A DNA stretch of 13,995 bases from JALZEG01 sp036258555 (GTDB taxonomy: Bacteria > Actinomycetota > CADDZG01 > WHSQ01), in the NCBI GenBank assembly GCA_036258555.1, contig DATADL010000335.1:1-13995 (forward strand), in the 5' to 3' direction. Every line of letters begins with the position of its first letter. Positions within the stretch are counted from its first letter, which is position 1. Both the position numbers and the translations under genes were made by a program. Below are positions 6,408 through 12,227 of the stretch, piece by piece. Under the pieces are notes generated by a model that was given only the letters and a program-made list of their open reading frames with translations, searched no databases and was not told where the DNA came from.

Positions 6408-6995
6408 TCAGCCGGGCTCGATCCGGCAGCGCATGATCGGCCGCGTCGGGGAGCGCCTCTCGACCTCCTCGAAGCCGGCCGCGCGGAACATCTCGACGAA
6501 GCCCGTGTGCGCGAACACGGTCGGCATCCGGTCCTTCACCGGGTCGACCGGATAGCCCTCGACGAGCAGGGCTCCCGCCTCGGCGGCGTGCGCGACCGCG
6601 GCCCGCAACATCGCCGTGCCCAGCCCGCGGTCGCGGTGCTCCTTTGCGATGAAGAAGCACGTGACCGACCACACGGGCGCGGCGTCGACGCGTTTCAGCA
6701 CGCGCGACCGGTCGAGCACCGGATAGGCGTCGCGTGGTTCGACCGCGCACCACGCGACCGGCTCGTCGCCGAGATACCCGAGGACGCCCGGAACAGCCCC
6801 GCCGTCGACGAGCGTCCGCAGACGAGCGCGGTTCCCGTCGCCCTTCGTCCGCTCGTACTCCGCGCGCGGGAGACGCCACCACATGCACCAGCACCCGCCG
6901 ACGGCCCCGCGGCTCCCGAAGAGCGTCTCGAGGTCGCGCCACCTCTCGGAGGTCAGCGGACGGACTTCGAGCGAGGGTGCCGGCGGCGCGTCCAT
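6408..6995 (-). CDS. GNAT-family N-acetyltransferase
   Basis: A 195-aa enzyme expected to move an acetyl group from acetyl-CoA to an amine. The N-terminal GGCWCMWWRLP (33-43) is characteristic of one actinobacterial GNAT subgroup. The central strand VWSVTCFFIAKEHRDRGLGTAML (108-130) carries the acetyl-CoA pyrophosphate loop R121-x2-G124-x-G126. GALLVEGYPVDP (141-152) and FAHTGFVEMFRAAGFEEV (161-178) form the C-terminal part of the fold. The substrate is unknown. The start is the only well-placed ATG. No ribosome-binding site precedes it, but TAACGT (minus strand of 7004-7009) ends eight nucleotides upstream, a possible leaderless promoter. It follows the LuxR-type HTH gene by 19 bp on the same strand, so co-transcription is also likely. 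The stop is 11 bp from the convergent secreted-protein stop. Confidence 0.93.
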   Translation of the reverse strand: MDAPPAPSLEVRPLTSERWRDLETLFGSRGAVGGCWCMWWRLPRAEYERTKGDGNRARLRTLVDGGAVPGVLGYLGDEPVAWCAVEPRDAYPVLDRSRVLKRVDAAPVWSVTCFFIAKEHRDRGLGTAMLRAAVAHAAEAGALLVEGYPVDPVKDRMPTVFAHTGFVEMFRAAGFEEVERRSPTRPIMRCRIEPG

Positions 6996-7014
6996 GCGAG
7001 CCGACGTTAGCCCG

Positions 7015-7266
7015 TCAGCGCGGCTCCGCGTCGGGCGGGTGCTCGTTCGCCCAGCCGGTCTCGGCGAGCATGAACCCCGCCTGGAAGCGCGACCGCGCGC
7101 CCAACTTGTCCATCAGCGCCTTCAGGCGCCTCCGGAAGGTGCGGCGGCTGAGCCCGAGGCGGCGGGCGGCCATCTCGTCGGTCATGCCGGTCACGAGCAA
7201 TGCGGCTACGGCGCGCTCCTCGTCCGTGGGGGCCGGGAGCGTCGAGGGCATCTCGTTCGTCTTCAT
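7015..7266 (-). CDS. Stand-alone LuxR/GerE-type helix-turn-helix protein
   Basis: An 83-aa protein that is nearly only a DNA-binding domain. Residues 15-70 give the LuxR-type four-helix bundle: DEERAVAALLVTGMTDEMAA, RRLGLSRRTFRRRLKALMDK (the recognition helix contains SRRTFRRRLKAL), and then LGARSRFQAGFMLAETGW. Proteins with this exact ending usually carry a 200-residue or longer N-terminal sensor region. Here nothing upstream in frame resembles one, because the adjacent sequence belongs to the divergent gene. It therefore compares with GerE-like single-domain regulators in size. Candidate targets are the palindrome at 7299-7316 and the divergent SCO6745-family gene. The start (7266) has neither a good ribosome-binding site nor a clear -10, and the downstream ATG at residue 6 is an alternative. 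It probably precedes the GNAT gene in one transcript. Confidence 0.85.
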   Translation of the reverse strand: MKTNEMPSTLPAPTDEERAVAALLVTGMTDEMAARRLGLSRRTFRRRLKALMDKLGARSRFQAGFMLAETGWANEHPPDAEPR

Positions 7267-7298
7267 CGGTGCGTAGAACGAAACTTTGCCCGGGGCGT

Positions 7299-7316
7299 AA
7301 CGCAGCCTTTTGCGTT
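7299..7316. promoter_or_regulatory. Palindrome AACGCA-N6-TGCGTT, candidate operator
   Basis: A perfect 6-bp inverted repeat with a 6-bp spacer (GCCTTT) in the 96-bp gap between the divergent LuxR-type HTH gene and the SCO6745-family gene. A further half-site-like AACGAA stands at 7278-7283. LuxR/GerE-type dimers commonly bind imperfect palindromes of this size, so the neighbouring HTH protein is the natural candidate. That link is inference. Confidence 0.4.
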
Positions 7317-7350
7317 CGTCACCCGGATGGGGGAGGAGAGCGAGCGGCGG

Positions 7351-7356
7351 TATAAG
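7351..7356 (+). promoter_or_regulatory. -10 element of a leaderless promoter (SCO6745-family gene)
   Basis: TATAAG (five of six to TATAAT) ends six nucleotides before the ATG at 7363. An overlapping AAGGAG (7354-7359) could act as a ribosome-binding site, but its spacing of three nucleotides is short. No clear -35 is visible at the expected distance. Confidence 0.4.
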
Positions 7357-7362
7357 GAGCCG

Positions 7363-8217
7363 ATGGACCGGTCGCTCGCGCGGAGGTTGTGGCGGCGCCT
7401 CGAGGCGTACCACGCCGTCGTGTACTTCGCGCCCGAGAAGAAGGCCGAGTACGACGCTGCCGGGTTGAAGGGCGGGTGGATGGGCTACTTCGCCGGGCGC
7501 GCCGCGCCTCTCGGCCCCGCCTCCGCCGAGCTCGTTACGGCGGTGTTCTACAACTTCCACCCCGCGATGGTGCGGAGGTCGATACCCGACGCCTGGTCGT
7601 TCTCGACGCCGGGGCGCGTGCTCGAAGCGAGGCTCCGGATCGTGGACGCCGCCCTGCGCCGGTTGCTAGGCGACCGCGCGGAGGACGTCGCCGATGCCGC
7701 CGACGTCTGTCTCGCCGCGGCCGCGGCGGCCGGCGTCGCGGGGCGGCCGTTGTTCGCGGCGAACGCAGCGCTCGCGCCGCCGCCGGCGCCACACCTGCGG
7801 CTGTGGCACGCGACGACGCTGCTGCGCGAGCACCGCGGGGACGGGCACGTCGCCGCGCTCGTCGCGGCGGGGATAGACGGCTGCGAGGCGCACCTGACGC
7901 TGGCGGCGACGGGAGGCGTCCCGGAGTCGGAGCTCCAGCCCAACCGGGGCTGGTCCGACGAAGAGTGGGCCGCGGCGCGGGAGCGGCTCGTCGAGCGGGG
8001 CCTCCTGGACGAGGGAGGCCGCCCGACGCCGGAGGGAGCGGACCTCAGGCGGTGGGTCGAGGAGCGCACGGACGAGCTCGCGATCGAGCCCTGGCGAGCC
8101 GCCGGCGAGGCCGCGGCGCTGAAGGCCCTGGAGCTCCTGGCCGAGCCCGTGCGCGCGATCGTGGACGGCGGGGGAGTCCCGTTCCCGAACCCGATGGGTT
8201 TGCCGCGTCCCGTCTAG
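7363..8217 (+). CDS. SCO6745-family protein
   Basis: A 284-aa cytoplasmic protein of the actinobacterial SCO6745 family, whose function is not established. The signature is strong: LARRLWRRLEAYHAVVYFAP (5-24), GGWMGYFAGRAAPLGP (37-52), VFYNFHPAMVRRSIPDAW (61-78), and in the second half LWHATTLLREHRGDGHVAALVAAG (about 146-169). This is followed by a winged-helix-like part, GWSDEEWAAARERLVERGLLDEGGRPTPEG. The repeated alanine-rich middle and the length fit the family. I take the ATG at 7363 because conserved sequence starts at once and a TATAAG ends six nucleotides upstream. It is divergent from the LuxR-type HTH gene. Its last codons (GLPRPV and stop) lie in the first copy of a 34-bp tandem duplication. 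A role in transcription or small-molecule binding is possible but not shown. Confidence 0.86.
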   Translation: MDRSLARRLWRRLEAYHAVVYFAPEKKAEYDAAGLKGGWMGYFAGRAAPLGPASAELVTAVFYNFHPAMVRRSIPDAWSFSTPGRVLEARLRIVDAALRRLLGDRAEDVADAADVCLAAAAAAGVAGRPLFAANAALAPPPAPHLRLWHATTLLREHRGDGHVAALVAAGIDGCEAHLTLAATGGVPESELQPNRGWSDEEWAAARERLVERGLLDEGGRPTPEGADLRRWVEERTDELAIEPWRAAGEAAALKALELLAEPVRAIVDGGGVPFPNPMGLPRPV

Positions 8218-8263
8218 ACGACCCGCGCGGGGTTTGCCGCGTCCCGTCTGAGAGCCCCGAGCG
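8196..8263. repeat. 34-bp degenerate tandem duplication at a gene end
   Basis: GGGTTTGCCGCGTCCCGTCT occurs at 8196-8215 and again, exactly, at 8230-8249. The next 14 bases after each copy match at 8 of 14, so the unit is 34 bp with a decayed second half. Copy 1 encodes the last residues of the SCO6745-family protein and runs into its TAG stop. Copy 2 is non-coding. A slipped-strand duplication at the gene end is the simplest reading. Confidence 0.8.
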
Positions 8264-8282
8264 GAGCCCGGCGCGGTCTCTC

Positions 8283-9080
8283 CTAGACCGGGCAGCCGGC
8301 GGCGAGCCACCTCTCGGCCGCCGCGACGTCGCCTCCCAGGGTCGGAGGGGTCGACGGCGTCCTTCCGGCGAGGCGGTGCACGACGGCCCCGGTCGAGCCG
8401 GTGATCGTCGCCCGCCGTCCGTCCCCCGCGACGTAGACGCCGCCCGCGGGCCCGGTCAGCTCGACCGTCGCGTCGGCGCCCGTCCGGCGCGCCCAGTCCC
8501 TGAGCATATCGGCGGCGATCCGTCCCGCTGCGTCGCCGAGCGGCGCGTCCCGCCCGGTCGCCTGCGCGACGTCGAGCGTGTGCACGATCAGGTCGCGCGG
8601 GAAGACCGAGTTCATGAGGTAGCCGAGGTTGAACGTCCCGCCCAGGAACTTCGCGTAGGCGGGGACGTAGTGGAGCGACGCACCCAGCCGGCGGCGCAGC
8701 TTCGCGGCCTTCGGCGTCATCACGCGCAGCCTGTCGAGGACCTCCTCCGTCGACACGTCGCGCGCGAGCTCGACCTGCGCGTCGTTGTGCGCGTCGAGGA
8801 GGTTGCCGAAGCGCTTGCGCCGGGCGAGCGCCGCCCGCGCCTGCACGCCGAAAGCCCGCGGCGAGCACAGCGCGTCGCACCATCCGAGCAGGTGCGCCGC
8901 CACGTCCTTCACCGTCCACGGATCGCACGGCGTCACCGCGGCCCACTCCTCCGCGGTGAGGCCTTCCAGGAACGTCACGAGGTCCGCGGCGAGCGCGAGC
9001 GACGTCGCCTCGCCCTCGCGGGCCGTGATGCCCGGCAGGTCCGCCAGGACGACCGGCGCCTTCGTCTTCTCGACGGTCAT
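8283..9080 (-). CDS. Maleylpyruvate isomerase-like (MDMPI/DinB-fold) protein
   Basis: A 265-aa protein of the mycothiol-dependent maleylpyruvate isomerase superfamily. The N-terminal four-helix DinB-like domain has the motif TPCDPWTVKDVAAHLLGW (50-67), with the first metal ligand H63, and the later FPRDLIVHTLDVAQATG (160-176), where D163 and H167 correspond to the Glu/His ligands of the founding enzyme. The C-terminal 70 residues (ATVELTGPAGGVYVAGDG onward) form the SCP2-like MDMPI_C domain. Most family members have unknown thiol-dependent reactions, so I do not call it a true maleylpyruvate isomerase. The ATG at 9080 is preceded, six nucleotides upstream, by TAGGGT on the minus strand (9092-9087), without a ribosome-binding site. 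It is divergent from the sugar dehydrogenase gene. Confidence 0.85.
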   Translation of the reverse strand: MTVEKTKAPVVLADLPGITAREGEATSLALAADLVTFLEGLTAEEWAAVTPCDPWTVKDVAAHLLGWCDALCSPRAFGVQARAALARRKRFGNLLDAHNDAQVELARDVSTEEVLDRLRVMTPKAAKLRRRLGASLHYVPAYAKFLGGTFNLGYLMNSVFPRDLIVHTLDVAQATGRDAPLGDAAGRIAADMLRDWARRTGADATVELTGPAGGVYVAGDGRRATITGSTGAVVHRLAGRTPSTPPTLGGDVAAAERWLAAGCPV

Positions 9081-9086
9081 CCTGCG

Positions 9087-9092
9087 ACCCTA
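9087..9092 (-). promoter_or_regulatory. -10 element of a leaderless promoter (isomerase-like gene)
   Basis: The minus-strand hexamer TAGGGT ends six nucleotides before the ATG at 9080. The same hexamer is the predicted -10 of the leftward operon at 245-250. The -35 region is not recognisable. Confidence 0.45.
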
Positions 9093-9126
9093 CTCGCGGG
9101 GACGTCCACTAAGCCCGCGGCGTACG

Positions 9127-9132
9127 TAGGCT
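9127..9132 (+). promoter_or_regulatory. -10 element of a leaderless promoter (sugar dehydrogenase gene)
   Basis: TAGGCT ends seven nucleotides before the ATG at 9140, the same hexamer and distance as for the PAC2 gene at 1264. This supports ATG 9140 over the in-frame GTG at 9134, which would lie only one nucleotide after the box. Confidence 0.45.
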
Positions 9133-9139
9133 AGTGGGG

Positions 9140-10399
9140 ATGGCCGGCGCCCTTCGCAGGATCCTTGCCCTCGGCGGCTGCGCGCTGCTGCTCGCGAGCT
9201 GCAGCGACGGCGGAGCGACGCCGTCGCGCGCCGGGGCCGCGTCCGACGCCGCCCAGCCCACGGCCCGGGTGAAGGACGGCGCCCCCGCACGCCAAGGTCT
9301 CCCGCCGGACCGGATCGCCATCCGTCTGCGCCGGGTCGCCACCGGGTTGTCGTCCCCTCTCGGGGTGACCGGCGCCCGCGACGGCCGCGGCTGGCTCTAC
9401 GTCGTCGAGCAGGACGGCCTCGTCCGGCTGCTCCGCGACGGCGAGCTCGAGGAGAGGCCGTTCCTCGACGTGACGGACCGCACCGAAGGGGGCGGGGAGC
9501 AGGGGCTCCTGGGGCTCGCGTTCCATCCCCGCTACGAGACCAACCGCAGGCTCTTCGTGAACTACACGGACCTGAACGGGGACACCGTCATCGCGGAGTA
9601 CCGGCGGGCGCGCCGCGACCCGACGCTGGCGCGACCCGCTAGCGAGCGGGTCCTCCTGCGGGTCGACCAGCCCTTCGACAACCACAACGGCGGGGCGCTC
9701 GCGTTCGGGCCCGACGGGATGCTCTACATCGCGCTCGGCGACGGAGGGTCCGCCGGCGATCCGCAGAACAACGGCCAGCGCACCGACACGCTGCTCGGCA
9801 AGATCCTCCGTATCGACGTGGCGAGCCGTGCGACGCCGTACGAGATCCCGGACGACAACCCGTTCGCGGGCGACCCGAGGGCGCGTCCCGAGATCTGGGA
9901 CTACGGCCTGCGCAACCCCTGGAGGATCTCGTTCGACCGCGCCACGGGCGCGCTGTGGATCGCCGACGTCGGGCAGGGCGAGTGGGAGGAGGTCAACCGC
10001 GAGCCGGCGGACTCGCCGGGCGGGCTCAACTACGGATGGCGCGTCAAGGAGGGGCGGTCCTGCTATCCCGCGGGCGAGGAGTGCGACGTCGTCGGCGGCG
10101 CGCTCGCGGAGATGACCGACCCCCTCGCGGTGTACTCGCACGACCACGGTTGCTCGGTGACGGGCGGGCACGTGTACCGCGGCCGCGCGTTCGCCGAGCT
10201 CACCGGGAACTACTTCTTCGGCGACTACTGCTCCGGGATCGTGTGGGCGGTCGCGGCCGAGGGCCCGGACCGCCAGGACCCAGTCCGGCTCCTGGACACC
10301 GACCTTTCGATCAGCTCGTTCGGCGAGGACGACCGCGGAGAGGTCTACGTGACCGACCTCGCGGGCGGCGGCCTCTACCGGCTGCGCGCCGCCCCCTAG
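9140..10399 (+). CDS. PQQ-type glucose/sorbosone dehydrogenase lipoprotein
   Basis: A 419-aa exported six-bladed beta-propeller of the glucose/sorbosone dehydrogenase family (PF07995). The N-terminus has a lipoprotein signal: basic MAGALRR, a hydrophobic core, and lipobox L-A-S-C with the lipidated cysteine at residue 21, so it is probably anchored to the outer face of the membrane. Family motifs run in order: GLSSPLGVTG, EQGLLGLAFHPRY, FDNHNGGALAFGPDGMLYIA (about 180-199), GDGGSAGDPQNNGQRTDTLL, GLRNPWRISFD (about 256-266), and DVGQGEWEEVN. GLNYGWRVKEGRSCYP, GGHVYRGR and GNYFFGDYCSG follow. These fit the PQQ- and calcium-binding propeller that oxidises sugars, passing electrons to the respiratory chain. 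The true substrate, and whether PQQ is available, cannot be seen here. The -10 box seven nucleotides upstream suggests a leaderless message. A hairpin terminator follows the stop. Confidence 0.92.
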   Translation: MAGALRRILALGGCALLLASCSDGGATPSRAGAASDAAQPTARVKDGAPARQGLPPDRIAIRLRRVATGLSSPLGVTGARDGRGWLYVVEQDGLVRLLRDGELEERPFLDVTDRTEGGGEQGLLGLAFHPRYETNRRLFVNYTDLNGDTVIAEYRRARRDPTLARPASERVLLRVDQPFDNHNGGALAFGPDGMLYIALGDGGSAGDPQNNGQRTDTLLGKILRIDVASRATPYEIPDDNPFAGDPRARPEIWDYGLRNPWRISFDRATGALWIADVGQGEWEEVNREPADSPGGLNYGWRVKEGRSCYPAGEECDVVGGALAEMTDPLAVYSHDHGCSVTGGHVYRGRAFAELTGNYFFGDYCSGIVWAVAAEGPDRQDPVRLLDTDLSISSFGEDDRGEVYVTDLAGGGLYRLRAAP

Positions 10400-10402
10400 A
10401 CG

Positions 10403-10446
10403 CGAAGAAGGGGGCGCCGTACGGGTGCCCCCTCCTCGTTTGTTTC
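10403..10446. terminator. Strong hairpin terminator, possibly bidirectional
   Basis: Two 16-base arms (10403-10418 and 10423-10438) fold around a GTAC loop with 13 Watson-Crick pairs, one G-T pair and two mismatches. The core is GGGGGCGCC with GGGTGCCCCC. A T-rich stretch (TTTGTTT) follows on the plus strand, ending the sugar dehydrogenase transcript. On the minus strand the inner stem is followed by TTCTTCG, so it may also end the opposite gene, whose stop is at 10452. Confidence 0.75.
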
Positions 10447-10451
10447 GAGCG

Positions 10452-11048
10452 CTACGGCCTGATCGCCCTGGAGCGCGCCGACTGGCAGCGGACGGTCTGG
10501 CCCTCGTCGTTCTCGGTGGTCGCGGCCGAGACCTTGGCGTAGAAGCGGCCGTTGGCCTGACGGGCCGGCACGGTGTACCTGCCCCGGGCGTTCGTGACGG
10601 CCTTGCCGACCCTGGCGTCCTTCCCGCGCTTCACCTTGAGCACGGTGACGTCGCGGGCCCGCCTGCACATGGGCTCGTCCGACCCGACCTTGCCGGTGAA
10701 CTTGGCGTTCCTCCCGCCGTCGTAGGCGATCGTGACCGTCGACTTGCAGGTCCGGTCGGGCTGCGCCGCGGCGTCGAGCCTCTCGCTGGGGTCGCCCTTG
10801 GCCGCGGCCCTCTCGTTGCCGTCGGGGGCCGGGTCCGGGATCAGCGAGGGCAGGAACGTGAGCGGGCCCTCGGACGCGGGTGGGGCCGCGGAGGAGCCCG
10901 AGGGCGACGGGGAGCCGCCCCCGCCCGTGCATTCGTCCGCCTGGGCGACGTCGGCCGCGGTGGTCGCGAGCGCCAGCGCGGCGGCGCAGGCAGCGACCCA
11001 CAGAACGACGATGACCGCGATTGCCTTGGACGACGTTCTCGGAACCAT
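10452..11048 (-). CDS. Secreted or lipidated protein with a C-terminal Ig-like module
   Basis: A 198-aa exported protein. The N-terminal hydrophobic stretch AIAVIVVLWVAACAAALALA (9-28) gives either a lipoprotein (lipobox VAAC, cysteine 21) or a secreted form cut after AQA (37). A low-complexity linker rich in Gly, Ser and Pro follows (42-90). The C-terminal domain (about 100-198) is a single beta-sandwich-like module: CKSTVTIAYDGGRNAKFTGK, VGSDEPMCRRARDVTVLKVK, VGKAVTNARGRYTVPARQ and GRFYAKVSA. Four cysteines (40, 101, 128 and 188) may pair. The module resembles short carbohydrate-binding or adhesive domains common in secreted actinobacterial proteins. No catalytic residues are visible. The ATG follows a G-rich ribosome-binding sequence (AGGGGGG, minus strand). 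A -10-like TAAGAT (minus strand of 11087-11092) lies 38 nt upstream. Confidence 0.8.
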   Translation of the reverse strand: MVPRTSSKAIAVIVVLWVAACAAALALATTAADVAQADECTGGGGSPSPSGSSAAPPASEGPLTFLPSLIPDPAPDGNERAAAKGDPSERLDAAAQPDRTCKSTVTIAYDGGRNAKFTGKVGSDEPMCRRARDVTVLKVKRGKDARVGKAVTNARGRYTVPARQANGRFYAKVSAATTENDEGQTVRCQSARSRAIRP

Positions 11049-11168
11049 CAGGGCACCCCCCTGGGCGATTTTGTCTCGATTGCACGATCTTATGGGTCCT
11101 GGGTCCCTAAGTCGTTTCCCTTCGCCCCCGGGTTCAATCCGCCCGATCCGGTGAAGGATGATGTGGCG

Positions 11169-11834
11169 ATGCCGAAGATCCTGGTCGTCGAGGACCAGCA
11201 GTCCGTCGTGGCGATCGTGCGCTATCACCTCGAGAGCGCCGGCATGGAGGGGCTCTTCGCTTCCGACGTCCAGGACGGGTGGCGGCTGCTGACGGCCGAG
11301 GCCCCCGACGCCGTGGTCGTCGACATCGGGCTTCCGGGGGCCGACGGTTGGACCCTGATCGAGAAGCTCCGCGGGGACGAGCGGTTCTCGGCGCTCCCCG
11401 TGGTCGTGCTCACGGGGCTCATCGAGCCCCAGATCGTGCAACGGGCGGCGTCGCTCGGCTGCGACTACCTGAGCAAGCCGTTCGCGGCCTCCGCCCTGCT
11501 CGGCAAGATCCGCGGCGGCCTGGATCCCGGTGTGGAGGCGAAGCGGCCGGCCGAGCCGCGGCCGGACCCGAACAAGGTCGACCTGGTCGTCGTCGGCGTC
11601 GTGATGCTGCTCGACCACTACCAGGTCGAGGGAAAGGTCCACCTCCCGCCGGAGCTCGCGCGCTTCTCCGACGCGTGGGAGTCGCTGGTACGCGACAGCC
11701 GCGGGTTCGTTCCCGTCACCGACGTGCGCGTGTCGTTGCGCGACGGGCACACGGTCGTCGCGACGCCGCCGTTCATGGAGGTGCGCAAGGCCGACGTGCG
11801 CGCGGTCTTCCCACAGGACGCCCCGGTCGGTTGA
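11169..11834 (+). CDS. Response regulator with an uncharacterised C-terminal output domain
   Basis: A 221-aa two-component receiver protein. The REC domain (1-118) is complete: acidic pair E8/D9, phosphoacceptor D52 in VVVDIGLPGADGW, T82 in VVLTG, and K103 in YLSKPF. A Pro/Glu-rich linker (119-136) leads to an 80-residue domain (about 138-215) with no DNA-binding helix-turn-helix. Its key runs are VMLLDHYQVEGKVHLPPE, ARFSDAWESLV, GFVPVTDVRVSLRDG and PPFMEVRKADVRAVFP. This resembles small DUF6812-like proteins with 'FVPVTDVRV' cores, but I am unsure of the family name. The domain is probably beta-rich and might bind protein or nucleotide. The ATG at 11169 has AAGGA ten nucleotides upstream. 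No histidine kinase is nearby, so the partner is unknown. It heads a four-gene operon, its stop overlapping the next start (TTGA). Confidence 0.88.
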   Translation: MPKILVVEDQQSVVAIVRYHLESAGMEGLFASDVQDGWRLLTAEAPDAVVVDIGLPGADGWTLIEKLRGDERFSALPVVVLTGLIEPQIVQRAASLGCDYLSKPFAASALLGKIRGGLDPGVEAKRPAEPRPDPNKVDLVVVGVVMLLDHYQVEGKVHLPPELARFSDAWESLVRDSRGFVPVTDVRVSLRDGHTVVATPPFMEVRKADVRAVFPQDAPVG

Positions 11835-12226
11835 GCGAGCCGTTCGAGGCGACGATCCACGATTCGCTCGGGATCCGGACCGTCGAGGCCGGGCCCGAAC
11901 GGGTCGTGCTCGAGATGGACGTCGGGCCTCGCGTGCACCAGCCGCTGGGCCTCCTCCACGGCGGCGCGTCGGCGACGCTCGCCGAGAGCGCGGCTTCGAT
12001 CGGGGCGTACCTCGCGTCGGCCGACGACGAGACCTCGATGGGGACGGACCTGAACATCAGCCACCTGCGGGCGAAGCGGGAAGGTCTCGTGCGCGCGGTG
12101 GCGGTCCCTGTCCGCAAGGGCCGGTCGATCCACGTGTGGTCTGTGGATATCGTGGACGAGGAGGGGACGCTCGTGGCCGTGGCGCGCTGCACGCTCGCGA
12201 TCCGGCGCCTGGGAGAGAGGGGTTGA
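11831..12226 (+). CDS. PaaI-type hotdog-fold thioesterase
   Basis: A 131-aa acyl-CoA thioesterase-like protein that would cleave an acyl thioester. The hotdog signature is intact: GPRVHQPLGLLHGGASATLAES (about 37-58), with the HGG motif and the catalytic-type glutamate seven residues on, then TSMGTDLNISHLRAK (about 68-82) and a C-terminal strand VAVARCTLAIRRL. Length and order match PaaI/YbgC-like actinobacterial members. The start is TTG at 11831, overlapping the response regulator's stop TGA in TTGA, which implies translational coupling and no separate ribosome-binding site. The substrate could be an aromatic or short-chain acyl-CoA, but none is shown by context. Its stop lies 1 bp before the GTG start of the stress-protein gene. 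Confidence 0.9.
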   Translation: MSEPFEATIHDSLGIRTVEAGPERVVLEMDVGPRVHQPLGLLHGGASATLAESAASIGAYLASADDETSMGTDLNISHLRAKREGLVRAVAVPVRKGRSIHVWSVDIVDEEGTLVAVARCTLAIRRLGERG

Positions 12227-12227
12227 C

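Noticed and set aside
5818..6942. A 374-aa minus-strand open frame covering the small secreted gene and part of the GNAT gene.
   Set aside because: It has low-complexity Arg/Gly composition and overlaps two genes with clear family evidence.
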